Of a stretch of 64,000 bases of DNA, positions 53,375 to 62,030 are shown piece after piece. Position numbers and translations under genes: made by a program. The notes under the pieces were generated by a model. It was not told the DNA's origin. It searched no databases and worked only from the letters and a program-made list of their open reading frames with translations. The stretch's first letter is position 1. Each line of letters starts with the position of its first letter. The DNA is from JACVRW01 sp963814095. GTDB taxonomy: Bacteria > Actinomycetota > Thermoleophilia > Solirubrobacterales > Thermoleophilaceae. The DNA is taken from assembly GCA_963814095.1 (NCBI GenBank), contig CAWFBT010000002.1, forward strand, positions 124,001-188,000, in the 5' to 3' direction.

Positions 53375-54922
53375 GTGGCGGCCGATTTCTTCCCCGATGC
53401 GCACGCCGAGAGCCACCCCGATCACCCGGCGTACATCCTCGCCGGCAGCGGCGACGTCGTCACCTTTCGAGAGCTGACCGAGCGCTCGCGGCGCGCCGCG
53501 CAGCTGATGCGGCAGGTGGGGGCGGAGAAGGGCTCGGCGATCGCCTTCATGCTCGAGAACCACCCGCGCTTCCTCGAGCTCGCCTGGGGCGCGCAGCGGG
53601 CCGGGCTGCGCTACACGGCGATCTCGCCGCGGCTCACCGCGGACGAGGTGGCATACACGCTCGAGGACGCCGGCGCGCGGGTGCTGTTCGCGAGCGCGCA
53701 GACGGCGGACGTTGCCCGCGCGGCGGCGGCGCGCGTCCCCGGGGTGGCCGCCTCGGTGTCCGTGGACGGAGCGCTCGACGGCTTCGAGAGCTACGACGAG
53801 CTGGTGGCCGGGCAGCCGGCCGAGCCGCTCGCGGACGAGGCCGAGGGGCTCGAGTTCCTCTACTCGTCGGGGACCACGGGCCGGCCCAAGGCGATCAAGG
53901 CGGAGCTCGCGCTCGACCCGATCGGCACGCCGCCGGCGATCGTCCCGCTCTTCGAGAAGCTCTACGGCTTCGGCGCCGACACCGTCTACCTGTCGCCGGC
54001 GCCGCTCTACCACTCGGCGCCGCTCCGCTTCAACATGACGGTGCAGCGGCTCGGCGGGACCTCGGTGGTGATGGACAGGTTCGATCCCGCCTGGGCGCTC
54101 GAGCTGATCGAGCGCTACCGCGTCACGCACGTGCAGATGGTGCCGACGATGTTCATCCGCCTGCTGCGGCTGACGCCCGAGGAGCGGGCGGCGCACGACA
54201 TCTCGTCGCTGCGCAAGGTGATCCACGCCGCGGCGCCCTGCCCGCCCGACGTCAAGCGCCAGATGATCGAGTGGCTCGGCCCGATCGTCGACGAGTACTA
54301 CTCCGCCACCGAGGTCTATCTCCTCACGGCGATCGACGCGGAGGACTGGCTCGCGCATCCCGGCTCGGTGGGCAAGGCGCTCGTCGGCACGCCGCACATC
54401 GTCGATGACGACGGCGGCGAGCTGCCGGTGGGGGAGGTCGGCACGGTGTGGTCGGAGGGCGGGCCCGCGTTCGAGTACCACAACGCACCCGAGAAGACGG
54501 CCGGCTCGCGTGACGCGCGCGGCTGGACGACGGTCGGCGACATCGGCTACCTCGACGACGAGGGCTACCTCTACCTGACCGACCGCAAGGCGGACATGAT
54601 CATCTCGGGCGGCGTGAACATCTATCCGCAGGAGGCGGAGAACGTGCTCGCCACCCATCCCGCGATCGCCGACGCCGCCGTCTTCGGCGTGCCGCACGAG
54701 GAGCTCGGCGAGGAGGTCAAGGGCGTCGTCGAGGTCCTACCGGGACAGACGCCGGGCGACGAGCTCGAGGCCGAGCTGATCGCCTACTGCCACGAGCGGC
54801 TCGCGAAGTACAAGTGCCCGCGGACGATCGACTTCACCGACGAGCTGCCCCGCCACCCGACCGGCAAGCTCTACAAGCGGCTCCTGCGCGATCGCTACGC
54901 CGAGGCGGCGCGGCAGGCCTAG
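53375..54922 (+). CDS. AMP-dependent acyl-CoA synthetase
   Basis: 515 residues from GTG 53375, with CTAGGAGG upstream; the TTG at 53360 lies in the operator. P-loop FLYSSGTTGRPKAIK, adenine motif YYSATEVYLLTA, TVGDIGYLDDEGYLYLTDRK hinge, and the catalytic Lys in HPTGKLYKRLL are present. It activates a carboxylic acid to its CoA ester. Similar proteins in actinobacteria are linked to steroid and terpenoid side-chain breakdown, but specificity cannot be read. Only 1 bp separates it from the convergent PHA synthase stop. Confidence 0.9.
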   Translation: MAADFFPDAHAESHPDHPAYILAGSGDVVTFRELTERSRRAAQLMRQVGAEKGSAIAFMLENHPRFLELAWGAQRAGLRYTAISPRLTADEVAYTLEDAGARVLFASAQTADVARAAAARVPGVAASVSVDGALDGFESYDELVAGQPAEPLADEAEGLEFLYSSGTTGRPKAIKAELALDPIGTPPAIVPLFEKLYGFGADTVYLSPAPLYHSAPLRFNMTVQRLGGTSVVMDRFDPAWALELIERYRVTHVQMVPTMFIRLLRLTPEERAAHDISSLRKVIHAAAPCPPDVKRQMIEWLGPIVDEYYSATEVYLLTAIDAEDWLAHPGSVGKALVGTPHIVDDDGGELPVGEVGTVWSEGGPAFEYHNAPEKTAGSRDARGWTTVGDIGYLDDEGYLYLTDRKADMIISGGVNIYPQEAENVLATHPAIADAAVFGVPHEELGEEVKGVVEVLPGQTPGDELEAELIAYCHERLAKYKCPRTIDFTDELPRHPTGKLYKRLLRDRYAEAARQA

Positions 54923-54923
54923 C

Positions 54924-56729
54924 TCAGTCGTCGAGCCGGCGGCGCGCGTAGCTGCCGGGCGCCGGCTCGAGCTCCGGGTGGCGCGCGTCGCCAGCCTGGC
55001 GTGGCGCGCTGCGGGTGCCGTTCGAGCGGCGGTTGAGCCACTTCAGGTAGTGGTCCCACCAGCTGCCGTCGTGGTCGGCCGAGCGCTGGAGCCAGCGGGC
55101 GGCGTCGCGCGGCGTGTCCGTCCCGGTTCGGAAGCCCGCCTGGCGGCCGCCAGGCGGGCGCAGGATGGCCTGGAGGTGGCCGCCGTTCACGAGCACGAAG
55201 CGGCATTTCGAGCCGAGCATCGTGGCCGTGCGGTAGCAGCTGCGCCAGGGCGTGAGGTTGTCGGTCTTCCCGGCCAGCAGGTACGCCGGGATCTTGATGG
55301 CGCCCAGATCGACCGGGGTGTCGAGGGTCTCGAGTGCCTCCGGCTCGGTCAGCTTGTTCTCGAGCGTCAGCTCGAGCAGGTCGCGCACCAGCCCGGCGGG
55401 CAGGTTCGTCGTGTCCTCGGACCAGTGGAAGAGGTCCATCTTCGGGATGTCGGCGGCCAGCAGGTAGCGCTGCACCCACGCCCACCAGATGCTGTCGATC
55501 GGGCGCAGCCAGGCGAGCGACTCGGCCATCTCCCTGCCGTCGACGAGCCCGGCCCGCTCGATCCGGCCGATCGCCGACTCGGCCGTCTCGCGGTTCAGCA
55601 GCCCGGTGGGGCTCGCGGGGTCGCTGTGGTCGAGGATCGCGACGGTCAGCATCATGCTCGCCACCTGCTCCTGCTCGCCGCGCGCGGCCAGGTGAGCCAG
55701 CGCGATGGTGAGCATCTGGCCGCCGGCGCACACGCCGATCGTGTGGAGGCGCTCGGCCTGGCTGATCGCCCGCGTCGTCTCGATGCCGTCGACGATCGCC
55801 TCGATGTAGGTGTCGAGGTCGAAGCCGTGGTGCTCGGGCCCGGGGTTGATCCAGGACAGGTGGAAGACCTCATAGCCGCCGTCCACCAGGTACTCGACGA
55901 GGCTGCGGCCGGGCGAGAGGTCTGTCAGGTAGTACTTGTTGACGAGCGACGGGACGATCAGCAGCGGCTCGGCGTGGACCCGCGGCGTGCGCGCCCGGTA
56001 CTGGATCAGCTCCATCACCCGCGTGCGATGGACGACGGTCCCGGGCGTCGCGGCCAGGTCCTTGCCGAGCTCGAAGTCGGACGGCTCGGAGCGGGCGGGC
56101 AGGCGCGGAGGGCTGCTCAGGTCGTTCACCATCCGGCGCGTGCCCGTGACGAGGCTCCTTCCGCCCGTGTCGATGATCGCCTTGAGCGCGGCCGGGTTCG
56201 AGAGCGGGAAGTTGGGCGGCGCCAGCGCCGCGACGAGGTTGCTCGACAGCAGGCGCAGCCGGTAGTCGCTGCGCGCGTCGAGCGCGGCTCCGTCGAGGAG
56301 GTCGTCGACGGCGTCCGCGACGGCGGTGTGGGCCTGGGCGAGCGAGCGGAACAGCGGATTCCCGCTCCAGGACCGGTCGGCGTAGCGGCGGTCGCGCTTC
56401 CACGGCTCGAGCGACGACCGGCCGCGCAGGATCCGGGCTGACTCGGACACCAGGCCGGCGAGCGGTGCGGCGGCCGTCTGCGGCCTCCGCGCGACCGAGC
56501 GCACGAGGCGCACGCTCTCGCGCAGCGCGATCGGGCGCCGGGCCCAGCCGAACGCCGTCGACAGCAGCGCCGCGTCGAACGCGAGGCCCGGCTGATCGGC
56601 GATCCACGGCTCCTCCTCGAGGAGCTCCTGCGCAGGAGGCGGCTCGGGCCGCATCTGAGTCTGGCCCCACGCGACGCGGTTCCAGATCGTCGATCTGCCC
56701 GTGGCGGGCGGCGAGGGGTTCGTGGCCAC
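54924..56729 (-). CDS. phaC: Poly(3-hydroxyalkanoate) synthase (PhaC-type)
   Basis: 601 residues from GTG 56729 (GAGGGGTAGGGCA upstream); the frame extends to 56825, but that would cross the operator. PhaC N-terminal region with PLFRSLAQAHTAVAD and the core with nucleophile box IGVCAGGQML (Cys), Asp in LAGKTDNLTPW and His in VNGGHLQAIL. It polymerises 3-hydroxyacyl-CoA to storage polyester, a sensible sink for acyl-CoA from this catabolic region. Class I-like size; no PhaE/PhaR subunit and no phasin is in the window. Confidence 0.9.
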   Translation of the reverse strand: MATNPSPPATGRSTIWNRVAWGQTQMRPEPPPAQELLEEEPWIADQPGLAFDAALLSTAFGWARRPIALRESVRLVRSVARRPQTAAAPLAGLVSESARILRGRSSLEPWKRDRRYADRSWSGNPLFRSLAQAHTAVADAVDDLLDGAALDARSDYRLRLLSSNLVAALAPPNFPLSNPAALKAIIDTGGRSLVTGTRRMVNDLSSPPRLPARSEPSDFELGKDLAATPGTVVHRTRVMELIQYRARTPRVHAEPLLIVPSLVNKYYLTDLSPGRSLVEYLVDGGYEVFHLSWINPGPEHHGFDLDTYIEAIVDGIETTRAISQAERLHTIGVCAGGQMLTIALAHLAARGEQEQVASMMLTVAILDHSDPASPTGLLNRETAESAIGRIERAGLVDGREMAESLAWLRPIDSIWWAWVQRYLLAADIPKMDLFHWSEDTTNLPAGLVRDLLELTLENKLTEPEALETLDTPVDLGAIKIPAYLLAGKTDNLTPWRSCYRTATMLGSKCRFVLVNGGHLQAILRPPGGRQAGFRTGTDTPRDAARWLQRSADHDGSWWDHYLKWLNRRSNGTRSAPRQAGDARHPELEPAPGSYARRRLDD

Positions 56730-56764
56730 TGCCCTACCCCTCTTCGGGTGCGCTGGCGCTGGAA

Positions 56765-56778
56765 ACCAAGCGATTGGT
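56765..56778. promoter_or_regulatory. Operator palindrome ACCAAGCGATTGGT (perfect copy)
   Basis: 14 of 14 consensus positions. It is 35 bp upstream of the PHA synthase GTG on minus, and about 160 bp before the TetR start on plus. It can autoregulate the divergent regulator as well as PHA synthesis. Confidence 0.7.
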
Positions 56779-56936
56779 AGGCTATCGACCTTCGCCGCGC
56801 CGGGGGGCGCGGCCGGGAGGATCATTGGGTTCGGCCGGGACCAAATATCAAATTGCTGGTCGCGTCAAGGGCCGCCAGGCCGGATCGACCTGCGCTTTCG
56901 GGCCGCCCCGTCTGTCATCGTTGCGGGGTGGCTCAA

Positions 56937-57597
56937 ATGGACTCAGCAGTGGCTAGCGGGCCTCCGCGGGCGCGGAACAAGCGCGGAGGACGGAGACAAC
57001 GGGGGCACCCGGACGCCGAAGCGGCGCGACAGCGAGGTCATCGACGCCGCCGCCAAGGTGTTCTACCGGCGCGGGTACGCCGACGCCTCGGTGCAGGACA
57101 TCGCCGACGAGCTCGGCATCCTCAAGGGCAGCCTCTACCACTACATAGACACGAAGGAAGACCTGCTCTTCCGGCTGCTCTCGGAGACCCACGACGAGGT
57201 CCACGCGATCCTCGACGAGGTCGCCGAGGTTCCGGACCTCGACCCGCTCGAGCGCCTGCGCCTGTACGTGCGCCGTCAGGTCGAGTTCAACGTCGACAAC
57301 CTCGTGAAGATGTCGGTCTACTACCACGACGTCGAGCGCCTCAGCGACGAGCGCCGTTCGGAGATCCACAACCGCCGGCGCGAGCACGAGCGCTGGGTCG
57401 TCGACCTGATCTCCGAGGCGCAGAAGCAGGGCGTGGCCGATCCGAACGTCGATCCGAAGATCCTGAGCAGGTGCATCTTCGCGACGATCATCTGGCCGTA
57501 CCAGTGGTTCCGCCCGGGGCGGGACAAGCGTGCCGACGTCGCGGAGACCTGCGCGCACTTCGCGCTCAGCGGCGTGATCGGCAGCGTCAAGCGCTAG
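56937..57597 (+). CDS. TetR-family regulator, KstR2-like (probable one-base frame break)
   Basis: The frame with TetR homology (SEVIDAAAKVFYRRGYADA, then ELGILKGSLYHYIDTKED) contains no ATG, GTG or TTG between the phaC side and 57058. ATG at 56937 (GGGGTGG upstream) opens another frame, MDSAVASGPPRARNKRGG, which would join at the G5 run 57001-57005 if one G is removed, giving about 219 residues. The C-terminus with IIWPYQWFRPG resembles KstR2-type regulators (TetR_C_33), which bind acyl-CoA. Their published operator AnCAAGnnCTTGnT has the same arms and 14-bp size as the palindrome here, so this is my best candidate repressor of the regulon (inference). Confidence 0.78.
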
Positions 57598-57613
57598 CCG
57601 CCCGAAGCTTCCC

Positions 57614-57658
57614 TTGAAGCGGCCGGTCGTCCGGCATATCATCGACCGATCGTTTGGT
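57614..57658 (+). promoter_or_regulatory. Sigma-A-type promoter and operator before dodecin
   Basis: TTGAAG (57614-57619), 17 bp, TATCAT (57637-57642), then the operator-like ACCGATCGTTTGGT (57645-57658, 13 of 14), which covers the expected start of transcription. A ribosome site AAGGGGAGGAAG precedes the ATG at 57687. Confidence 0.68.
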
Positions 57659-57686
57659 GGTAATCGGCCGAAGGGGAGGAAGCAGC

Positions 57687-57902
57687 ATGTCTGACGGCGT
57701 CTACCGGGTCACCGAGGTGATCGGCACGAGCACCGAGTCTTGGGAGGCGGCGGCCCGCAATGCGGTCGAGACCGCCGGCAAGACCGTGCGCGATCTTCGC
57801 ATCGCCGAGGTGCTTCGCCAGGACCTCACGATCGAGAACGGCGGCGTGAGCAGCTTCCGGGTGCGCCTCGGCATCTCGTTCAAGTACGACTCCGGCGACT
57901 GA
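57687..57902 (+). CDS. Dodecin-family flavin-binding protein
   Basis: 71 residues, the normal dodecin size. The sequence YRVTEVIGTSTESWEAAARN, with Trp19 as the aromatic residue that stacks the flavin, and a C-terminal RVRLGISFKYDSGD fit the dodecamer-forming family. Dodecins store or buffer flavin (riboflavin/FMN/FAD) rather than catalyse. Placement under the same operator as flavin-using enzymes suggests buffering for the many FAD/FMN enzymes. The GTG of the ligase follows after 13 bp. Confidence 0.88.
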   Translation: MSDGVYRVTEVIGTSTESWEAAARNAVETAGKTVRDLRIAEVLRQDLTIENGGVSSFRVRLGISFKYDSGD

Positions 57903-57915
57903 GCCGCAAGCGGCC

Positions 57916-59538
57916 GTGTCCGCAAGCCGGGTGAGCCGCCACGATCCGTTCGCCGGGCATCCGTCGGCGTCCCGGCGGAGTGTGTGCAACCTGCTCGACA
58001 GGTGGGCGGAGGAGACGCCAGACGTCACCGCGCTCTCCTTCCCGGAGTCAGGCTCGTCGTACGCCGAGCTGCGCGAGTCCTCGACCACGGCGGCGCGGCG
58101 CCTGCGTGCCGCCGGGGTCGGCCCGGGCGACCGGGTCGCGATCCTCCTGCGCGAGGCGAGTGAGCCATACGTGGCGTACGCGCTCGGCGCCCAGCGGCTG
58201 GGCGCCGTCTGCGTGCCCATCAACGCGCGCAACAAGACACATGAGCTCGCCTACGTGCTCGGGCACTCCTCGCCTCGCGTGCTCCTCACAGAGCCTGCGT
58301 TCGAGGGGCTGGTCGAGTCGGCGGGGGTGCCGGACGACTGCAGCGCGGTCGTGCTCGGCAACGAGGACGGCTTCTCCGCCGCCGGTGCGGGGGTGCCGGC
58401 GGCGGAGATCGTCGACCTCGAGGAGCGCGTCGGGCGCGACGACGCCGCGCTCCTGCTCTACACGTCCGGAACGACCGCGAACCCCAAGGGCTGCCTCCAT
58501 ACGCACGCGAGCCTGCTCGCCGAGGGGGAGAACTGCTCGGGTCGCATCGGCCTGGAGGCGGGGGAGCGCTTCTGGACACCGCTCGCGATGTTCCACGTCG
58601 GCGGCTGGCAGGTCCTGACGAGCGCGCTCACGCGCGGGGCATGCGCGAGTCACGTCGGCTTCTTCGAGCCCGGCACCGCGCTCGACCAGCTCGAGCGCGA
58701 GCGCTGCACGCATGCGTTCCCGGCGTTCGAGCTGATCTGGCTTGGCGTGCTCGAGCATCCGCGCTTCGCGGAGGCGGACCTGAGCGCGCTGCGGGTCGTG
58801 ATCAACGTCGGCGTGCCCGAGCGCCTACGCAGGATGCAGGAGCTGCTCCCGCATGTCTCGCAGGTGTCCTGCCTCGGCATGACCGAGTCGTGCGGCTCGC
58901 TCTGCATCGGCAAGGGCAGCGACTCGCTGCACTCGCGGACCCACACCTCGGGGCACCTGCTGCCGGGGATGGAGGTGCGCGTGATCGACCCGGATACACG
59001 CGAGGAGCAGCCGGCCGGCGTGACCGGCGAGATGCTGTTCCGCGGCGTCACGGCATTCGCCGGCTACTACCGCGACCCCGACACGACTTCGGCGGTCGTC
59101 GACGAGGACGGCTGGGTGAGCACCGGCGACCTCGTGCGGCGCGAGGAGGACGGCACGATCGCCTTCGAGAGCCGGCTCAAGGACATGCTCAAGGTCGGCG
59201 GCGAGAACGTGTCGGCCGCCGAGATCGAGGGCTATCTGATCACCCATCCGCATGTCTCGGTGGCGGCCGTGGTCGGCGCCCCCGACGCGCGCTACGGCGA
59301 GGTGCCGGCGGCGTTCGTCCAGCTCCACGGCGAGGCGACCCTCGATGAGCAGGAGCTGATCGAATACTGCCTCGGCAGCATCGCGACCTACAAGGTCCCG
59401 CGCTACATCCGCTTCGTCGAGGAGTTCCCGGCCACCGCGACGGCCAAGATCCAGAAGTTCGTCCTGCGCGAGCGGATCGAGTCGGAGCTGAGGGAGCTCG
59501 GGATCAGCGAAGCGCCGAAGCTCGCAACGAGATCTTGA
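57916..59538 (+). CDS. AMP-dependent acyl-CoA synthetase
   Basis: 540 residues from GTG 57916 (GTG 57931 is an alternative). Motifs LLYTSGTTANPKGCLHTH, LGMTESCGS, GDLVRREEDGTIAFESR and TATAKIQKFVLRE (catalytic Lys) are present. In the dodecin operon with an SDR and another ligase. Substrate unknown. Confidence 0.88.
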   Translation: MSASRVSRHDPFAGHPSASRRSVCNLLDRWAEETPDVTALSFPESGSSYAELRESSTTAARRLRAAGVGPGDRVAILLREASEPYVAYALGAQRLGAVCVPINARNKTHELAYVLGHSSPRVLLTEPAFEGLVESAGVPDDCSAVVLGNEDGFSAAGAGVPAAEIVDLEERVGRDDAALLLYTSGTTANPKGCLHTHASLLAEGENCSGRIGLEAGERFWTPLAMFHVGGWQVLTSALTRGACASHVGFFEPGTALDQLERERCTHAFPAFELIWLGVLEHPRFAEADLSALRVVINVGVPERLRRMQELLPHVSQVSCLGMTESCGSLCIGKGSDSLHSRTHTSGHLLPGMEVRVIDPDTREEQPAGVTGEMLFRGVTAFAGYYRDPDTTSAVVDEDGWVSTGDLVRREEDGTIAFESRLKDMLKVGGENVSAAEIEGYLITHPHVSVAAVVGAPDARYGEVPAAFVQLHGEATLDEQELIEYCLGSIATYKVPRYIRFVEEFPATATAKIQKFVLRERIESELRELGISEAPKLATRS

Positions 59539-59556
59539 TCAGAGAGGAGTCCCCCC

Positions 59557-60390
59557 GTGAGTGACGATCTGCTCCGCCTCCAGCCCGCCTTCGAGCGCGC
59601 GCTCGTGACGGGTGCCGGCACCGGGCTCGGCCGCGGCATCACGCTTGCGCTCGCCGGCGCCGGTGTCGACGTGGTCGTGATGGGCCGCCGCGCCGAGCTG
59701 CTCGACGAGACGCGCGAGCTGGCCGCGGAGCTGCCCGGGAACGTCCGGGTCGAACCCGGGAGCGTGCGCGACGAAAACGACGTCGAGCGCGTGTTCTCGG
59801 CCGCCGAGGAGGACGGGCCGGTGCCGATGCTCGTGCACGCCGCGGCCGGCGCGTTCCTCTCGTACGCCGAGGACATCTCGCCGAACGGCTTCCGCGCCGT
59901 CGTGGACACGGGTCTGAACGGCGCCTTCCTCATCCTGCGCCGCTGGGCGCGCCCGCTCATCGACGCGGGCAGCCCCGGTGTCGCCACCTGCGTGTCGAGC
60001 GCGCTCGGTGCGCGCGAGGTGCCCGGCGCGGCGCATTCGAGCGCCGCCAAGGCCGGACTCGAGGCGCTCACGCGCTCGCTCGCGGTCGAATGGGGCCGCT
60101 ACGGGCTGCGCATCAACATCGTGGCGCCCGGCGCCGTATCGACCGAGGGCGCCGACGAGGGCATGTGGTCCGACGAGGTGGTCCGCGAGCGGGCGCAGGG
60201 CGGGATCCCGCTCGGGCGCTTCGGGACGATCGACGAGATCGTGGCGGCGGCGCTCTTCCTGGTCAGCCGCCAGGGCGCGTACATCACCGGCAGCTCGATC
60301 GTCGTCGACGGCGGCTGGCACCTCGGCGACTGGCCGTTCATGGCGCCGCCCGCCGCGAAGGAGGCAGGCGCCGAGGCCGGGGCGCGCTGA
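59557..60390 (+). CDS. SDR oxidoreductase
   Basis: 277 residues: GAGTGLGRGI, HAAAGAFLS (in place of NNAG), SSALGAREVPGA and HSSAAKAG at the active site, where the usual Tyr is not obvious (Ser-Ser-Ala-Ala-Lys). This departs from Tyr-x-x-x-Lys and resembles enoyl-reductase or dienoyl-CoA reductase-like SDRs, which also lack NNAG. A GAGAGGAG ribosome site precedes its GTG start. It lies between two CoA ligases. Confidence 0.82.
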   Translation: MSDDLLRLQPAFERALVTGAGTGLGRGITLALAGAGVDVVVMGRRAELLDETRELAAELPGNVRVEPGSVRDENDVERVFSAAEEDGPVPMLVHAAAGAFLSYAEDISPNGFRAVVDTGLNGAFLILRRWARPLIDAGSPGVATCVSSALGAREVPGAAHSSAAKAGLEALTRSLAVEWGRYGLRINIVAPGAVSTEGADEGMWSDEVVRERAQGGIPLGRFGTIDEIVAAALFLVSRQGAYITGSSIVVDGGWHLGDWPFMAPPAAKEAGAEAGAR

Positions 60391-60391
60391 G

Positions 60392-62026
60392 ATGGAGGAG
60401 CTGCTCCAGGGCAGGGGGACCCGGCTGGGGCCGCTCGTCACGCGCTTCCCGCTCGAGCAGCGGACCATGCTCCACGTGCTCGACAAGCAGGCGCGCGAGC
60501 GTCCCGACGACACCTGGCTCGTGTTCGACGGCGCGGAGCGGCTGACATTCGGCGAGGCGCAGGTGCTCGCCCACCGTTTCGGCAACGCCGTCATCGAGGA
60601 GCTGGGCGGGCCCTGCCACGTCGCGCTCTACATGCGCAACCAGGTCGAGTTCTTCCCGGTCTTCTATGGCGCTCTCTCGGCGGGCGGCGTGGCGGTGCCG
60701 CTGAACGCCGACGCGCGCGGGCTGCTGCTCGAGCGGGTGATCGTCAAGTCGGATGCGCGGGTGCTGGTCGCGCGCGCGGACCTGCTCGCGAACCTCGATG
60801 CGCTCGAGTCGCTCGGGCAGGTCGAGCTCGTGCTCGTGGCCGGCCCGGCGGACGAGCTGCCGGAGACGGTCTGTGGCGCGCGCGTGCTGCCGCTGGCCGG
60901 CTGGCTCGAGGGACGCAGCAGCGATCCCCCGGCGGAGCTGCCCGACAGCGGCGACACGGCGCTGATCCAGTTCACCTCCGGCACGACGGGATCGGCCAAG
61001 GGTGTCGTCTACCCGCATCACTTCCTCTTCCTCTACTCCGCGAACATCGCCGACGCCCAGGGCCACACGCCCGAGGACGTGCTCTCGTCCCCGCTGCCCG
61101 CGTTCCACGTGGCGGCGCTCCACATCATCGCCAACGCGGCGCTGCACGCCGGCTGCCTGGCCCACCTCAAGAGCCGCTTCGCGGCGCGCAACTACTGGAC
61201 GGAGATCGCCGAGGACGAGGCCACCTGGACGATCCTGCTCGGCCCGATCGCGGCGATCCTCCTGAAGACGGCCGACAGCTGCCCGGAGCACCGCCTGAAG
61301 GCGATGTTCTGCGTGCCGTTCCCGCCCGACGGCGAGGAGTTCGAGCGCCGCTTCAACGTCAAGCTGCTGTGGCAGGGCTACGGGATGACGGAGGTCTACC
61401 CGCACCCGATGCCCGCCGTGCTCGAGGAGGGCCTGCCCAAGGACACGATCGGGCATCCGGCGTCGTGGTTCGACTACGGCGTGGTCGACGAGCACGACCG
61501 CATGCTGGCGCCCGGCGAGGTGGGCGAGCTCGTCTACCGCCCGCGCCTGCCCGATTCGATGGCACGCGAGTACTACAAGGATCCGGAGGCGACGCTCACG
61601 GCGTTCCGGAACTTCATGTTCCACACGGGCGACCTCGGCTACCGCGACGAAGAGGGGCGGCTGCACTACGCCGGGCGCCGCCAGGACCGGATTCGCCGTC
61701 GCGGCGAGAACGTGTCGGCCGCCGAGCTCGAGTTCATCGCGCTCGGCCATCCCGACGTCCTCGAGGCCGCGGCGTTCGGCGTGCCGGGTGAGCTGGGCGA
61801 GCACGAGATCAAGCTCGACGTGGTGCCCGGCGAGGGCAAGGAGCTCGACCTCTCCGAGTACCACGACTGGCTGGAGGAGCGCCTGCCGCGCTACATGGTC
61901 CCGCGCTTCCTCGAGCTGCGCCCGTCGTTCCCGAAGACGCCCAGCGAGCGGATCGAGAAGTACAAGCTCATGAAGGAGGGTGTCGAGCGGCCGAGCGTGA
62001 GGGAGTTCGAGCCCACGCGGCGGTAG
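60392..62026 (+). CDS. AMP-dependent acyl-CoA synthetase
   Basis: 544 residues from ATG 60392; the in-frame extension to 59978 lies inside the SDR and is a shadow. P-loop IQFTSGTTGSAKGVVYPHH, GYGMTEVYPHP, FHTGDLGYRDEEGRLHY and the C-terminal TPSERIEKYKLM. The catalytic Lys of the C-terminal loop is probably in RIEKYK. It resembles carnitine/crotonobetaine-CoA-ligase-like members, so it might activate hydrophilic or branched acids; not certain. One base separates its start from the SDR stop. Confidence 0.87.
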   Translation: MEELLQGRGTRLGPLVTRFPLEQRTMLHVLDKQARERPDDTWLVFDGAERLTFGEAQVLAHRFGNAVIEELGGPCHVALYMRNQVEFFPVFYGALSAGGVAVPLNADARGLLLERVIVKSDARVLVARADLLANLDALESLGQVELVLVAGPADELPETVCGARVLPLAGWLEGRSSDPPAELPDSGDTALIQFTSGTTGSAKGVVYPHHFLFLYSANIADAQGHTPEDVLSSPLPAFHVAALHIIANAALHAGCLAHLKSRFAARNYWTEIAEDEATWTILLGPIAAILLKTADSCPEHRLKAMFCVPFPPDGEEFERRFNVKLLWQGYGMTEVYPHPMPAVLEEGLPKDTIGHPASWFDYGVVDEHDRMLAPGEVGELVYRPRLPDSMAREYYKDPEATLTAFRNFMFHTGDLGYRDEEGRLHYAGRRQDRIRRRGENVSAAELEFIALGHPDVLEAAAFGVPGELGEHEIKLDVVPGEGKELDLSEYHDWLEERLPRYMVPRFLELRPSFPKTPSERIEKYKLMKEGVERPSVREFEPTRR

Positions 62027-62030
62027 CGCC

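Noticed and set aside
57622..57635. GCCGG-TCGT-CCGGC inverted repeat as terminator after the TetR gene
   Set aside because: Short 5-bp stem inside the -35/-10 spacer of the dodecin promoter, with no T tract.
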